Numbered from the stretch's first letter, positions 7,806 through 19,531 are shown. The stretch is 64,000 nt of DNA from Verrucomicrobiota bacterium (GCA_026398255.1 JAPLTG010000029.1:62001-126000), one strand, 5' to 3'. Numbers and translations are program-made. The notes: a model not told the origin generated them from the letters alone.

Positions 7806-7876
7806 ATGGTTTCCTCAGGTTTGCGCGGAATGCAAGGTCGTTATTTTTAGGGGCTCCGAAAAAAAATTCAGGCGCG

Positions 7877-10168
7877 TTACGCCCTGTCCTTTGCGAGTTT
7901 AAAATCCACCTGCTGCTTCAGCATGTCCACGCGATCGACAGCCACCTCGATAATGTCGCCGACCTGATAAACCTTTTTCGTGCGACGCCCCACGATGCGA
8001 CACCGCGGTGCGTCGTGGACGAAAAAATCCCCCTCCAGCGTGGAAATATGAATAAGACCGGTGAGCAAAAACTCCGGGAGTTCCACAAAGAGCCCGAAAT
8101 TCCGGGCATCCATGATCACCGCGCGGAATGCCTGGCGTTTCTCCGAGGCGGCTTGAATTTGGAAAAACTCGAGCTTCTTGAGTCGCACGGATTCCTTTTC
8201 CGCATCGGCCGCCGTGCGCTCGGTGGTGGAAATGTGCTCCGCGAGCGCGCCGAGCGAGCTGGAATCGGGGCCGATTTTGGAGAGACCCAAGCGCCTCTCG
8301 AGGGCTCGGTGGACGATGAGATCACTGTAGCGGCGGATCGGGCTGGTGAAGTGGGTGTAGTCGCTTTTCGAGAGCCCATAGTGGCCGAGTGGCTCGGTGA
8401 AATAACGCGCGCGCTTGAGGCTCTTGAGCAGGGCGATTTTCACGGCGGGGCCGAAGGGCTTGCCCTTCACGGCAAGGAGGAGTTTTTGAATTTCCGAACG
8501 CTGGGTGAGGTCTCCGGCATGGATGCCCTGAGAGGCCGCAAATTCGCGGAACTCGAGCAGCTTTTCCGGATCCGGATTTTCGTGGATTCGATAAACAGTC
8601 GGCTGCTTTTGGTGTTTGAGTTCGCGGGCGACGAGTTCGTTGGCGAGCAACATGAACTCCTCGATAAGTTGGTGCGAAATGTCGTTCTCCACCTTCTCCA
8701 GCCGGATCGGCTTACCGAGTTCGTCGAGCCGCACCTTCACCTCGGGGAACTCGAGATCGAGCGAGCCGGCGTCAAAGCGCTTGCTGCGCAGAAGCGAGGC
8801 GAGATCCCAGGCCGTGTGGAGTTTTTGAGCCAGGGCACTGGTGCCCCGCGGCCCTTCCAAAATGGCGAAGGCTTCCTTGTAGGTGAGCCTCTCCGCGCTG
8901 CGAATGACGGTTTTCGCGAAACGCGCAGATTGGATTTTCCCGGCCTTGGTGATTTCGGCAAAAACCGAAAAAGCGAGGCGCTCGACTCGTGGCTTCAGGC
9001 TGCAAATGCCATTACTCAATGCCTCGGGCAGCATCGGAATCACTCGGTCGGCGAGATACACGCTGTTGCCACGAGATTGCGCCTCACGATCCAGCTCGGT
9101 CTTGGGCTTCACATAGTGCGAGACATCCGCGATGTGGACCCCAACTCGCCAACCGGTTGGCGTCGTCTCGACATTGATCGCATCGTCAAAATCCTTCGCG
9201 TCGTCGGGATCGATGGTGAAAATAAAATGCTCACGCAAATCCTCGCGGCGGGCGGCTTCGTAGGGGTCGACCTCCGGCGCCACACGCTCGGCTTCGCGGC
9301 GCACTTCGGCTGGAAATTCCACGGGCAGGTGGTGCTTTCGAATGATCGAGAGCATGTCCACCCCGGGCTTCCCGGATGGACCGAGGACCTCGATCAAATG
9401 GCCCTCGGGATTGACATGGCGGCTTTCCCAAGCATCGATTTTCGCCACGACCTTGTCGCCGACCTTCGCATCCAGCGGCGGCTTGGGAGGCAGGACATAA
9501 AGATTGCTCCCGAACCGGGGATCGTCCGCCACGACATAGAAAAAATTGGACGATTTCTGGAGCGTTCCAACCAAGGTGTCGTTCGCCCGCACGAGAATTC
9601 GAATGATCCGGCCCTCCTGGCGCGCGGGAGAATCGGTGCGCGACCAGCGGGACTCCTGCGCAGGAATGATCCGCGCCACCACCCGGTCACCGTGCATCGC
9701 GGTGAGCGTATTTTCAGGCCGGATATACAAATCGGCGGCGCCTGCGGTTTCATTCAGAACATGGGCTCCCCCGTTCAGGTGAAACTGGACCACTCCCGTG
9801 AAAAGATCCGCCTCTTTGGGAATGATGAATCGGTCTTTCCGAATGCGGGCGATTTCTCCCGAGAGCTCCAAATCTTTCAAAAGCGCATAAAGCCGTTCCT
9901 TCCACGCTGGCGGCAGATTTAATTCGGTGGCGAGGGCATTCGCATCCAAGGGCCGCCGCGCGATGGCGCGCATCACGGAGATTTTGAGTTTCTCGGACAG
10001 CTCGAATTTTCCGCCGGATTTTCCGCGACGGTCGTGGTTTTTTTTAGGCCGTGAATCCGACTTGTGATCTCGTTTAGCCGGTTGAGAGGCTTTTTTCGGA
10101 AGGGGCTTGGAACCGACCGCCTTCGGGTGCGGGGAGATGGAGGCTCGCCGCTTAGTGTGATTTCCCAT
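7877..10168 (-). CDS. rnr: ribonuclease R (RNB-family 3'-5' exoribonuclease)
   Basis: About 763 residues. A lysine-rich N-terminal tail is followed by a winged-helix segment (KLKISVMRAIARRPLDANALA), cold-shock domains with GVVQFHLNGGAHVL and the RNB catalytic core FTIDPDDAKDFDDAINVE, whose aspartates bind Mg. A C-terminal S1 domain ends the protein. YSDLIVHRALERRL is also typical of the family. RNase R degrades structured RNA and rRNA processively. I prefer the ATG at 10168, which is preceded by GGATGGGG; an in-frame ATG at 10192 would add eight residues. Confidence 0.94.
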   Translation of the reverse strand: MGNHTKRRASISPHPKAVGSKPLPKKASQPAKRDHKSDSRPKKNHDRRGKSGGKFELSEKLKISVMRAIARRPLDANALATELNLPPAWKERLYALLKDLELSGEIARIRKDRFIIPKEADLFTGVVQFHLNGGAHVLNETAGAADLYIRPENTLTAMHGDRVVARIIPAQESRWSRTDSPARQEGRIIRILVRANDTLVGTLQKSSNFFYVVADDPRFGSNLYVLPPKPPLDAKVGDKVVAKIDAWESRHVNPEGHLIEVLGPSGKPGVDMLSIIRKHHLPVEFPAEVRREAERVAPEVDPYEAARREDLREHFIFTIDPDDAKDFDDAINVETTPTGWRVGVHIADVSHYVKPKTELDREAQSRGNSVYLADRVIPMLPEALSNGICSLKPRVERLAFSVFAEITKAGKIQSARFAKTVIRSAERLTYKEAFAILEGPRGTSALAQKLHTAWDLASLLRSKRFDAGSLDLEFPEVKVRLDELGKPIRLEKVENDISHQLIEEFMLLANELVARELKHQKQPTVYRIHENPDPEKLLEFREFAASQGIHAGDLTQRSEIQKLLLAVKGKPFGPAVKIALLKSLKRARYFTEPLGHYGLSKSDYTHFTSPIRRYSDLIVHRALERRLGLSKIGPDSSSLGALAEHISTTERTAADAEKESVRLKKLEFFQIQAASEKRQAFRAVIMDARNFGLFVELPEFLLTGLIHISTLEGDFFVHDAPRCRIVGRRTKKVYQVGDIIEVAVDRVDMLKQQVDFKLAKDRA

Positions 10169-10256
10169 ACCCCATCCATCGGGCCATGCCATGACGCTGG
10201 CAAGCCCGGCCTTTTAACATCGACGCACTGCTCGGGCCGATACCACTATCTCCGGC

Positions 10257-12730
<2,474 letters not shown>

Positions 12731-13147
12731 TCAAATTCCATCGGCTTCCACTGCACGCCGAAGCCTCCCAAGAACAAGCACGCCGCAAGCCGCGCCGAAA
12801 ATATCCGCCGCCCAGTCGTAGGGGTCCATCCCCTGCCGGCCCGGAACGAATTGCTGGTTGTATTCATCGAGCGCCCCGGCCAACGAAAGAGCAAGAACGG
12901 TGAGCACCACCAACGAAAGCCCGTGCAGGCCGAACGACCTCGCTAACGCCCCCGCCAGCGCGCAGGCCCCGCCGGCATAGAAGACAAAGTGGATCACCTT
13001 GTCCTGATGCGGCAGGAGCGTCGGCATGTCCTTCGGCGATTCATTGCTGGAAAAGAAAAAAAGAATCCCGAGCCAAATAACGAAAAGAGCCCAAAGCAGC
13101 GGACCACACCGCAGGATGCGAGTGAGCACAGAGCGGAGAAATTCCAT
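12731..13147 (-). CDS. VanZ-like membrane protein
   Basis: A 138-residue protein with about four membrane segments and the VanZ-family signatures SSNESP, HQDKVIHFVFYAGGACAL, LDEYNQQFVPGR and DWAADIFGAACG. VanZ relatives are widespread and mostly uncharacterised; the founding member gives low-level teicoplanin resistance, which should not be assumed here. The gene is immediately upstream of ligA. Confidence 0.85.
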   Translation of the reverse strand: MEFLRSVLTRILRCGPLLWALFVIWLGILFFFSSNESPKDMPTLLPHQDKVIHFVFYAGGACALAGALARSFGLHGLSLVVLTVLALSLAGALDEYNQQFVPGRQGMDPYDWAADIFGAACGVLVLGRLRRAVEADGI

Positions 13148-13210
13148 GCGCCAAAGTTAGCAACTGCATCGGCATGGCCAAGCCCGCATGGATGCGCTTA
13201 GGTTTTTCCC

Positions 13211-14863
13211 ATGGCAAAAAACAAACCCGGAATCGAGGAACGGAAGGCCCATGCGGAATTCGAATCCGCCGCGAGCCATTGGTTGCAGGAGTCCTGCGAA
13301 CTGTTTCCCGAACATGCGAGCAAGCTGGGCTTCCGAAAATACGACCCACTCCTCGGCGCCAACACTCCCGCGGTCCACGCCCGCCACATCGCTTTGATCG
13401 AACAAACCCTCTCGCGCATCGAGGCAACTCCCGAGGCGCTTTTCACTGGCGATGCCTGGCTCGACCGGCGCGGGATGCTCGCCCATTTGCGGATGGAACT
13501 CCTCTTCGAGCGCGACCTGCGCCGCTGGCGCACCAACCCTCAAGCCCACACCGGCGCGGCGATCGATTCCATTTTCGAACTCCTCATCCGTGCTGGGGAA
13601 AGCCCCGCCCAAATCCTCCCTGCCGTGGAGTCCCGCCTTGCGCGATTGCCGGACTTCCTCCGCGCCGGGGCAAGCTGCGTGGAACGACCTGATCCGCTGT
13701 GGGTCAGCCTCACCGAGCAATCCTGCAAAGGCGCGGTGGAGTTCCTCGGAGGCCTTGAAACCGAACTGGCGAGCTTTTCGAAAAACCCGCGTCGACTTTC
13801 CTCCCTCCTGAAAACCGCTGCCAACGCCTTCACCCATTTCGCCACTTCCATCTCGCGCAAAAAAACCGCGCCGGCCGGCAGCTTCGCCATCGGCCGAGAG
13901 CGTTTTGAGTTTCTCATTCGCGAGCGTCTCGGGCTGGACCTCTCGCTCTCCGAGGCGCGGGCCGTGGGCGAATACCAGATCGCGCGTCACGAATTTCTCC
14001 TGCGTGAGGCGGCGAAACGCCACGGCCGCTCCTCAGCCCGCGAGCAGATCGACCAAGCCGCCGCCGCGTGGAATCCCGACAAGCCCCTGATTGAGGTTTA
14101 TCGCGAGGCAACAAGCCGCCTGCACGCCGATCTCCGGAAGGCCGGCCTCGTGACATTGCCCCAAGGCGATGCGTTGAAGGTCCTGCCCGTGCCTCCGTTT
14201 TTGAAACACCAATTCCCCACCGCCGCCTACAGCGCACCGGAGCCGTTTTCCAAGGATCGGACGGGGATTTTTTGGGTGAACGACCTCAGCCTCGACCAGA
14301 AAACCCCCGCCCGCCGCGCCGCTGAGATCCGCCAGCACCACGGCCTCGAGCTGACCTGCGTTCACGAGGGCTATCCCGGCCACCACCTGCAGTTCGTCGT
14401 TCAATACAACCACCCAAGCCGTTGGCGCCGCCTCTTCGCGCATGCGATTTTCTACGAGGGCTGGACGATGTGGTGCGAGAAAATGGCGGTCGAGCACCGC
14501 CTCGTCGAGAGTCCGTGCGCCGAACTCACCCAGCTCCACGACGCGCTCTGGCGCGCGCACCGCATCGTCATTGATTGCGGGCTCCAGGAGGGAACCCTCA
14601 CCCCGTCCGGTGCGGCTTCAATGCTCCGCCGAGGCGTGGGTTTCACCGCCGCCCGGGCCAAGGCCGATGTGAATTGGTATACCGCCAGCCCCGCCGTTCC
14701 GATGAGCTATCTCCTCGGCCGATTGGAGGTGGAAAAACTTCACGCCCGCCTCGTTGAAGGGCGCGGTTGGAGTTTGAAGAAATTCAACGACTGGATGCTC
14801 TCCCACGGCGCGCTGCCCTACAGCTGGATCGTGCGCGCGGGAGGCGGGGGCATTTGGGATTGA
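13211..14863 (+). CDS. DUF885 family putative metallopeptidase
   Basis: The 550-residue protein carries the DUF885 hallmark HEGYPGHHLQF (His385-Glu386...His391-His392) followed by FYEGWTMWCEKMAVEH, a zincin-like metal site. The family is predicted to hold peptidases related to M32 enzymes, with few characterised members. No signal peptide is evident; the N-terminus MAKNKPGIEERKAHAEFE is hydrophilic, so it is probably cytoplasmic. It stands alone on the plus strand between vanZ and yebC, with no partner suggested by context. Confidence 0.82.
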   Translation: MAKNKPGIEERKAHAEFESAASHWLQESCELFPEHASKLGFRKYDPLLGANTPAVHARHIALIEQTLSRIEATPEALFTGDAWLDRRGMLAHLRMELLFERDLRRWRTNPQAHTGAAIDSIFELLIRAGESPAQILPAVESRLARLPDFLRAGASCVERPDPLWVSLTEQSCKGAVEFLGGLETELASFSKNPRRLSSLLKTAANAFTHFATSISRKKTAPAGSFAIGRERFEFLIRERLGLDLSLSEARAVGEYQIARHEFLLREAAKRHGRSSAREQIDQAAAAWNPDKPLIEVYREATSRLHADLRKAGLVTLPQGDALKVLPVPPFLKHQFPTAAYSAPEPFSKDRTGIFWVNDLSLDQKTPARRAAEIRQHHGLELTCVHEGYPGHHLQFVVQYNHPSRWRRLFAHAIFYEGWTMWCEKMAVEHRLVESPCAELTQLHDALWRAHRIVIDCGLQEGTLTPSGAASMLRRGVGFTAARAKADVNWYTASPAVPMSYLLGRLEVEKLHARLVEGRGWSLKKFNDWMLSHGALPYSWIVRAGGGGIWD

Positions 14864-14915
14864 TCGCCAAAAGGGCATTGCAGGGCTTCGCGGGAAGCGC
14901 GTAGTTTGACGGCCT

Positions 14916-15647
14916 ATGGGAAGACAATGGCTCCATGCCAAGCGCGAGGTCGCGAACCTCAAAAAAGGCCAGGCCGTCGGCAAGCTGGTGAAAGAAATCA
15001 TGGTCGCTGCCAAGACCGGCGGCCCTGACCTCGAAGGGAATGCCCGCCTTTTTGCAGCGGTCGAAAAGGCCAGAAAAGCCTCGGTGACGAGGGATGTGAT
15101 CGAGCGCGCGATCAAAAAAGGGGCGGGCATCGGTGACGAAAAACTCACGCTCGAGCATTTGGTTTTCGAAGGCTACGCGCCTCACAAGATTCCCGTGATC
15201 GTCGAAGTTCTGACCGACAATATCAACCGCACCGCCCCTGAGATGCGCGTTCTTTTCAAGAAGGGCCAACTCGGCACGGCGGGCAGCAACAAATTTCTCT
15301 TCGACAATGTCGGCATCGTCGAAGCCCACCATCCCGACAAATCCACCGACGCGGAGACCGCCGCGATCGAAGCGGGCGCGAATGATTTTTCCATCCTCGC
15401 CGAGGGTGAGAACGACGACATCCCTGCTGGCACGCTCGGCGTGAAATTTCTGACCGAACGCACCGCCACGGCTGCTGTCTCGAAATGGCTTTCGCATAAT
15501 GGCTGGACCGTTGTGACCAGCGAACTCGGCTTTGTGCCGAAGCAGTTGCCCGATCTCACCGACGAACAACGCGCGGAGACCGGAGAGTTTTTGCAGGCCC
15601 TGGAGGACCACGACGATGCCCACCGCGTCTGGGCAGCCTTCAAGTAA
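14916..15647 (+). CDS. yebC: YebC/PmpR (TACO1-like) family protein
   Basis: The 243-residue protein has the family pattern: KLVKEIMVAAKTGGPD, NARLFAAVEKARKASV, DVIERAIKKGAG and FEGYAPHKIPVIVEVLTDN. Members are called transcriptional regulators, and recent work shows that some help ribosomes translate polyproline or other difficult stretches. The N-terminus MGRQWLHAKRE differs slightly from the usual MAGHSKWANIKHRK and lacks its central HSKWANIKH consensus. The ATG at 14916 is supported by spacing after the DUF885 stop. Confidence 0.9.
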   Translation: MGRQWLHAKREVANLKKGQAVGKLVKEIMVAAKTGGPDLEGNARLFAAVEKARKASVTRDVIERAIKKGAGIGDEKLTLEHLVFEGYAPHKIPVIVEVLTDNINRTAPEMRVLFKKGQLGTAGSNKFLFDNVGIVEAHHPDKSTDAETAAIEAGANDFSILAEGENDDIPAGTLGVKFLTERTATAAVSKWLSHNGWTVVTSELGFVPKQLPDLTDEQRAETGEFLQALEDHDDAHRVWAAFK

Positions 15648-15674
15648 CTCGGCGCCCAAAACCACGATCGTCCC

Positions 15675-15759
15675 GATCAGGAGGGACCTGCTTGTCAGGT
15701 CCGCAAATGACTTCCTCAACACACCAACCCGGCTCTGACAAGCATAGCCCTCCTTACCA
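15675..15759. repeat. inverted intergenic repeat upstream of cca
   Basis: The left arm 'aggagggacctgcttgtcag' and the right arm 'ctgacaagcatagccctcct' form an interrupted inverted repeat of about 85 bases in the yebC-cca gap. The layout (two complementary arms bounding a variable spacer) is like that of the palindromes at 908 and 4782, but the sequence family is different. Confidence 0.6.
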
Positions 15760-15769
15760 TTTCTCACTA

Positions 15770-17083
15770 ATGGAAGCCACCGCCACACGCCTCGTCGAAC
15801 GCCTGCGCGCGGCCGGGCACGAGGCGCTTTTCGCGGGCGGCTGCGTGCGTGACCGACTTCTCGGGAAGGAAGCGCACGACATCGACATCGCCACGAGCGC
15901 GCGTCCTGAGGAAATCCAGAAACTCTTTCCGCGCACGGTGGCGGTTGGGGCTCAGTTTGGCGTGATCGTCGTGCTGGAAGACGGGGGAGAATTTCAAGTC
16001 GCCACCTTCCGCTCCGACGGCGCTTATCGCGATGGACGCCACCCCGAGTCTGTGGCGTTCACGAACGCTGAGGGCGACGCGCGGCGGCGGGATTTCACGG
16101 TCAACGGCCTTTTCTTCGATCCCCTCACCCACCAAATCCTCGACTTCGTTGGCGGCGAGGCGGACCTCCGCACAGGCATCCTCCGCAGCATCGGCGATCC
16201 CCATGCGCGCTTCGTCGAGGACAAGTTGCGGCTCATCCGCTGCGTGAGGTTCGCGGCCTCGCTGGGATTCGAGATTGAAGCCGAAACCTGGCGGGCCTTG
16301 GTGGAGCGAGCGCCGGAGATCACTGCCGTGAGCGCCGAGCGCATTCGCGACGAACTCGTAAAAATTTTCTCCCACCCCTCGCGCGTGCGGGGATTCGATC
16401 TGCTCGATCAATCCGGTCTGCTCGCCATCCTGCTCCCCGAGGTTGAGACGCTGAAAGGCTGCGAGCAACCACCCGACTTCCACCCCGAGGGTGATGTCTT
16501 TGTCCACACGCGCCTCATGCTGTCGCTCTTGCCGGAGCGGGTTTCCACACCGCTTGTGTTTTCGGTTTTATTCCACGACATCGGCAAGCCACCGACTTTC
16601 CTTATCGATGAGACTGGCCGGATTCGGTTCAACGGACACGAATCAATCAGCGCCTCGATGACCGAAAAAATCTTCGCCCGCTTGAGGTTTTCGAACGCCG
16701 AAACGGAGGCGACGGTCGTCGGGGTTAAAAACCACATGGCCTTCAAGGATGTTCAAAACATGCGCGTCGCCACGCTCAAGCGATTCCTCGCCCGGCCAAC
16801 GATCGATGACGAACTCGAACTCCACCGCGTGGATTGCCAGGGCTCGCACGGCTTGCTCGACAACTACGATTTCCTGCTCCGCAAGCGGGAGGAGTTTTCC
16901 AACGAACCCCTCATCCCGCCACCACTGATCACCGGCCGAGACCTCATCGCTGCGGGCCTCCAGCCCGGCCCACTTTTTAAAAAGCTCCTCGACTCCGCAC
17001 AGGCCCTTCAACTCGAGGGCGGATTAAAAAACCGGGAGGACGCTCTTGCCTGGCTGAGGGAGGAATTGGCCCGCCCCGCCTAA
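15770..17083 (+). CDS. cca: CCA tRNA nucleotidyltransferase with HD domain
   Basis: The product adds or repairs the 3' CCA of tRNAs. The 437-residue enzyme has the class II pol-beta signature GGCVRDRLLG with metal-binding DIDIATSA (Asp37, Asp39), then RRRDFTVNGLFFDP, the EDKLRLIRCVRFA motif and ERIRDELVKIF. A C-terminal HD domain has LFHDIGKPPTF (His269-Asp270). The start at 15770 is chosen because the fold begins with MEATATRLVERLRAAGHEA; an upstream ATG would translate the intergenic repeat. Confidence 0.93.
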   Translation: MEATATRLVERLRAAGHEALFAGGCVRDRLLGKEAHDIDIATSARPEEIQKLFPRTVAVGAQFGVIVVLEDGGEFQVATFRSDGAYRDGRHPESVAFTNAEGDARRRDFTVNGLFFDPLTHQILDFVGGEADLRTGILRSIGDPHARFVEDKLRLIRCVRFAASLGFEIEAETWRALVERAPEITAVSAERIRDELVKIFSHPSRVRGFDLLDQSGLLAILLPEVETLKGCEQPPDFHPEGDVFVHTRLMLSLLPERVSTPLVFSVLFHDIGKPPTFLIDETGRIRFNGHESISASMTEKIFARLRFSNAETEATVVGVKNHMAFKDVQNMRVATLKRFLARPTIDDELELHRVDCQGSHGLLDNYDFLLRKREEFSNEPLIPPPLITGRDLIAAGLQPGPLFKKLLDSAQALQLEGGLKNREDALAWLREELARPA

Positions 17084-17328
17084 GACCCGCCGAGGATTTG
17101 GGCGAAGGCGCGGATCGACTCCGGCGAGCGGAGGATTTGGGTGCACAGTGCTTCGATCTCGGCGACTGGGATTTTTCCCTCGGCAAATTTCTCCATCTGT
17201 TGGCGCAACTCCGGCGGCACAGCACTTTCTCCAGATCCCTCGGGAAAGCTTTTTTCGAGAAAGCCGAAAATTTCTTTCAAGGCATCCTCCGCGCTCGGAT
17301 CGGGATCGCTTGAGGAATCAGGCGACAT
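17080..17328 (-). CDS. small acidic protein downstream of the sigma factor
   Basis: An 82-residue protein beginning MSPDSSSDPDPSAEDALKEI, with a helical middle (LRQQMEKFAEGKIPVAEIEA) and no membrane segment or zinc motif. Its ATG overlaps the last codons of the sigma-factor gene, so the two are translationally coupled. That position suggests a regulator of the sigma factor, but no anti-sigma domain is recognisable. It converges with cca, overlapping it by four bases. Confidence 0.6.
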   Translation of the reverse strand: MSPDSSSDPDPSAEDALKEIFGFLEKSFPEGSGESAVPPELRQQMEKFAEGKIPVAEIEALCTQILRSPESIRAFAQILGGS

Positions 17329-17989
17329 GGCGGGTTTCTGAAAAAAGAAGCGAGTTCGAGCACACGCCGGAGATGTCCTGCCACTGCAAATGCAAACCGG
17401 GATCTTCTGTTTGGATGGATCGCAGGGTTTGGTCCCGAACGATTCTGCGGGCGGAGGACAAAGCACGGGAGAGCTTGCTCGGAGTGCTACGCCAGCAGAT
17501 GCAAAGCCGATTCTGCGGAATTGCATAACCATGCCTCAACCACAACAACAGCCTTGCCTCCGCCGGCAACGACTCGATGGCTTCGCGAAGTGCCTTGGAA
17601 ACGATCGCCTGCAACGCTTCTTCCATCACCTCCATACTTTCGCAAGGCAGGGATTCGATCTCCCCGATCTCCGCAGGCTCCATCAATCGCTCGCGGCGTT
17701 GACGGGAAATGAGGCGGTTAATCGCCACGCGAAGAAGCCAGCCATCCAGCGGGCCTTCACCCTTGAAACGCGCCAGCAAATTGCGCGGAGCTTCGGCAAC
17801 GCACTCGGCGAGAATTTCGGAAACCACATCCTCGGCCACATCCCGGGAAGCCCCTCGGGATGCGAGGCTCGAGATCATCCTCGGCCGCAACTCCTCATTA
17901 AGTCGGGAAAGAAATTCGGTGGATAGATTTTGCCAACCGGAGGTGCTGGCAGGATCGGGGAACAACTGGAACACAGAATTGGCATGCAT
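17318..17989 (-). CDS. ECF-like RNA polymerase sigma factor
   Basis: The protein shows sigma region 2 (SLASRGASRDVAEDVVSEIL, then FKGEGPLDGWLLRVAINRL with RQRRERL) and a weaker region 4 (ALREAIESLPAEARLLLWLRHGY followed by PSKLSRALSSARRIVR). It is a small two-domain ECF-type factor for an unknown regulon. I chose the ATG at 17989 (MHANSVFQLFPD); a TTG at 18061 would extend it by 24 residues up to the adenosine deaminase stop. Neither has a clear ribosome binding site. The region-4 stretch contains the unusual cysteines CICW. Confidence 0.75.
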   Translation of the reverse strand: MHANSVFQLFPDPASTSGWQNLSTEFLSRLNEELRPRMISSLASRGASRDVAEDVVSEILAECVAEAPRNLLARFKGEGPLDGWLLRVAINRLISRQRRERLMEPAEIGEIESLPCESMEVMEEALQAIVSKALREAIESLPAEARLLLWLRHGYAIPQNRLCICWRSTPSKLSRALSSARRIVRDQTLRSIQTEDPGLHLQWQDISGVCSNSLLFSETRHVA

Positions 17990-18057
17990 CAAAGAGGCTG
18001 TGGAAAATAAAGCGTAGTTATGGCGTCTCCAGCCTGAATAACCGGTCTTCAGCTGGA

Positions 18058-19068
18058 TCAACTTGAGATCAGACTATGCTTTTCATCCTCTCCGAGAAAA
18101 GCCATTTCCCACGCATTTCGGAGCATTTGATCGACATCCTCAGGGGTCAACCCCGCTGCCGGGGCTGCGACATCCAGTTCATGGGGCAAATCGATACCGC
18201 TGATCCCGGGGTCATCCGTGTTGATGCAGGCGAGCAACCCCTCGGCGAGAAATTGGCGGAGTGGGTGGCTGGCGAGATTTGGCACGGTGCTGGTTTGGAC
18301 ATTGCTCGTGAGGTTGGCCTCGATGCCGATGCGGCGCTCGCGCAACATCGCCATCACGCTCGGATCATCCACCGCTCTCACCGCGTGACCGATGCGCGTG
18401 GCGCCGAGTTTTTCCACCGCCTCCACAATACTTGCCGCCCCGGCCGCCTCTCCAGCATGCACAGTGATTTGCCAACCTGCATCGCGGCCCTCTTTGAAAT
18501 GCTCCACAAAAAGCCCGGCCGGTTTGGAGGCCTCGTCGCCAGCCAAGTCCAGAGCCACGAGGTGCTCTTTGTGATCGAGGAGCGCGAGAAGTTCCTTCCT
18601 GGCCAACCCCGGGCCAAAGGTGCGCGTGAGGATGCCGATGAGATTCACGCGAACCCCGAAATCCGCCTCGCCCTGCCGGGCGCCCTCGATCACGGCTTCA
18701 ACAACCTGCGAAGGATCCAAGTGGTGATGCGAGGCCATGAAGCACGGGCTGAACCTCAACTCGATGTAGCGAATGCCCTCGCGCGCGGCGTCCTCCACAT
18801 TTTCATAGGCCACACGGCGACAGGCGTCGTAATCCGCAAGCACGGCGATCATCCATTGAAATTTCGCCAAAAACTCGACCAATCCGGCGTGAGGCTCGGT
18901 AACGACGACATGAGGCCTCAACTCAGCGGGGGTCCAAGCCGGAAGCGGGATATTGTGGCGACGCCCGAGATCAAGAATCGTCTCCAAGCGAATGGATCCA
19001 TCCAGATGTCGATGCAGATCGATCAACGGTAATCGCGTGTTCACGGCCCATGGCAATAAACCAAGCAT
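18058..19068 (-). CDS. add: adenosine deaminase
   Basis: Adenosine deaminase hydrolyses adenosine to inosine in purine salvage. The 336-residue protein has the zinc ligands His19 and His21 in LHRHLDGS, the catalytic ITVHAGEA motif, IGHAVRA and the terminal zinc site NTDDPGISG. Some related enzymes deaminate adenine or aminofutalosine, and sequence alone does not exclude that. The ATG at 19068 adds MLGLLPWA before a possible GTG at 19044 (VNTRLPLID). The sigma-factor gene follows closely on the same strand. Confidence 0.88.
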   Translation of the reverse strand: MLGLLPWAVNTRLPLIDLHRHLDGSIRLETILDLGRRHNIPLPAWTPAELRPHVVVTEPHAGLVEFLAKFQWMIAVLADYDACRRVAYENVEDAAREGIRYIELRFSPCFMASHHHLDPSQVVEAVIEGARQGEADFGVRVNLIGILTRTFGPGLARKELLALLDHKEHLVALDLAGDEASKPAGLFVEHFKEGRDAGWQITVHAGEAAGAASIVEAVEKLGATRIGHAVRAVDDPSVMAMLRERRIGIEANLTSNVQTSTVPNLASHPLRQFLAEGLLACINTDDPGISGIDLPHELDVAAPAAGLTPEDVDQMLRNAWEMAFLGEDEKHSLISS

Positions 19069-19111
19069 CCCATGAAGGCAAACCGCACAGCTCAGCGGAT
19101 CAGATAAAGGA

Positions 19112-19142
19112 AAAACGCGAATGGGATCACCATTCGCGTTTT
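19112..19142 (-). terminator. hairpin terminator between the small exported protein and add
   Basis: Perfect 13-bp arms AAAACGCGAATGG and CCATTCGCGTTTT enclose the loop GATCA. The arm ends give a T-run on either strand, so it can stop transcription in both directions. It lies 54 bases after the stop of the 19196-19372 gene and before add. Confidence 0.8.
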
Positions 19143-19195
19143 CGTAAGAAAAGGGCCTTAGCCTTTTGGAGTCCGGGTTAAACCCTGATCACCGA

Positions 19196-19372
19196 TTATT
19201 TTTTCTCGTCGGTCTTTTTGTCATCTTTGTCGCCGCAATCGTCTTTCGCGCCGTCTTTTTTCTCACAACTACCTTTTTTATCATCCTTGTGGTCGCAAGT
19301 GCCGCAATGGGCGTAGGACGATGCGGTGGAGGTCAAGACGATGGCTGCTGCAATGAGGAATGATTTAATCAT
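19196..19372 (-). CDS. small exported Cys/His/Asp/Lys-rich protein
   Basis: A 58-residue product with a signal peptide (MIKSFLIAAAIVLTSTASSYA, cleavage near residue 21). A short mature chain follows, starting HCGTCDHKDD and continuing with repeated Lys-Asp and four cysteines in all. The HCxTCxH-like start and the acidic residues suggest metal binding in the periplasm, but this is inference. An ATG at 19411 would place 13 unlikely residues before the signal peptide, so 19372 is chosen. It is followed by a strong terminator, consistent with a single-gene transcript. Confidence 0.65.
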   Translation of the reverse strand: MIKSFLIAAAIVLTSTASSYAHCGTCDHKDDKKGSCEKKDGAKDDCGDKDDKKTDEKK

Positions 19373-19531
19373 AGGATTCGTAGGTAGAATCCTGTCGCGG
19401 GGCGGTGTCAATCCGGCATTTCAAGTCCGCCTGAAATTCCGCCGAGCCAACACATAACGCCCCGCTGGCGAAAATCCCAAAGCCCACGGATCTGCTGTCC
19501 AAACTTGGTGACGGTCGAAGTCGTAGCGAAG

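Noticed and set aside
8015-9922. Long open frame on the plus strand opposite RNase R
   Set aside because: It is an antisense shadow of rnr created by GC-rich codon bias; the translated sequence has no recognisable fold, while the minus strand encodes a full RNase R.
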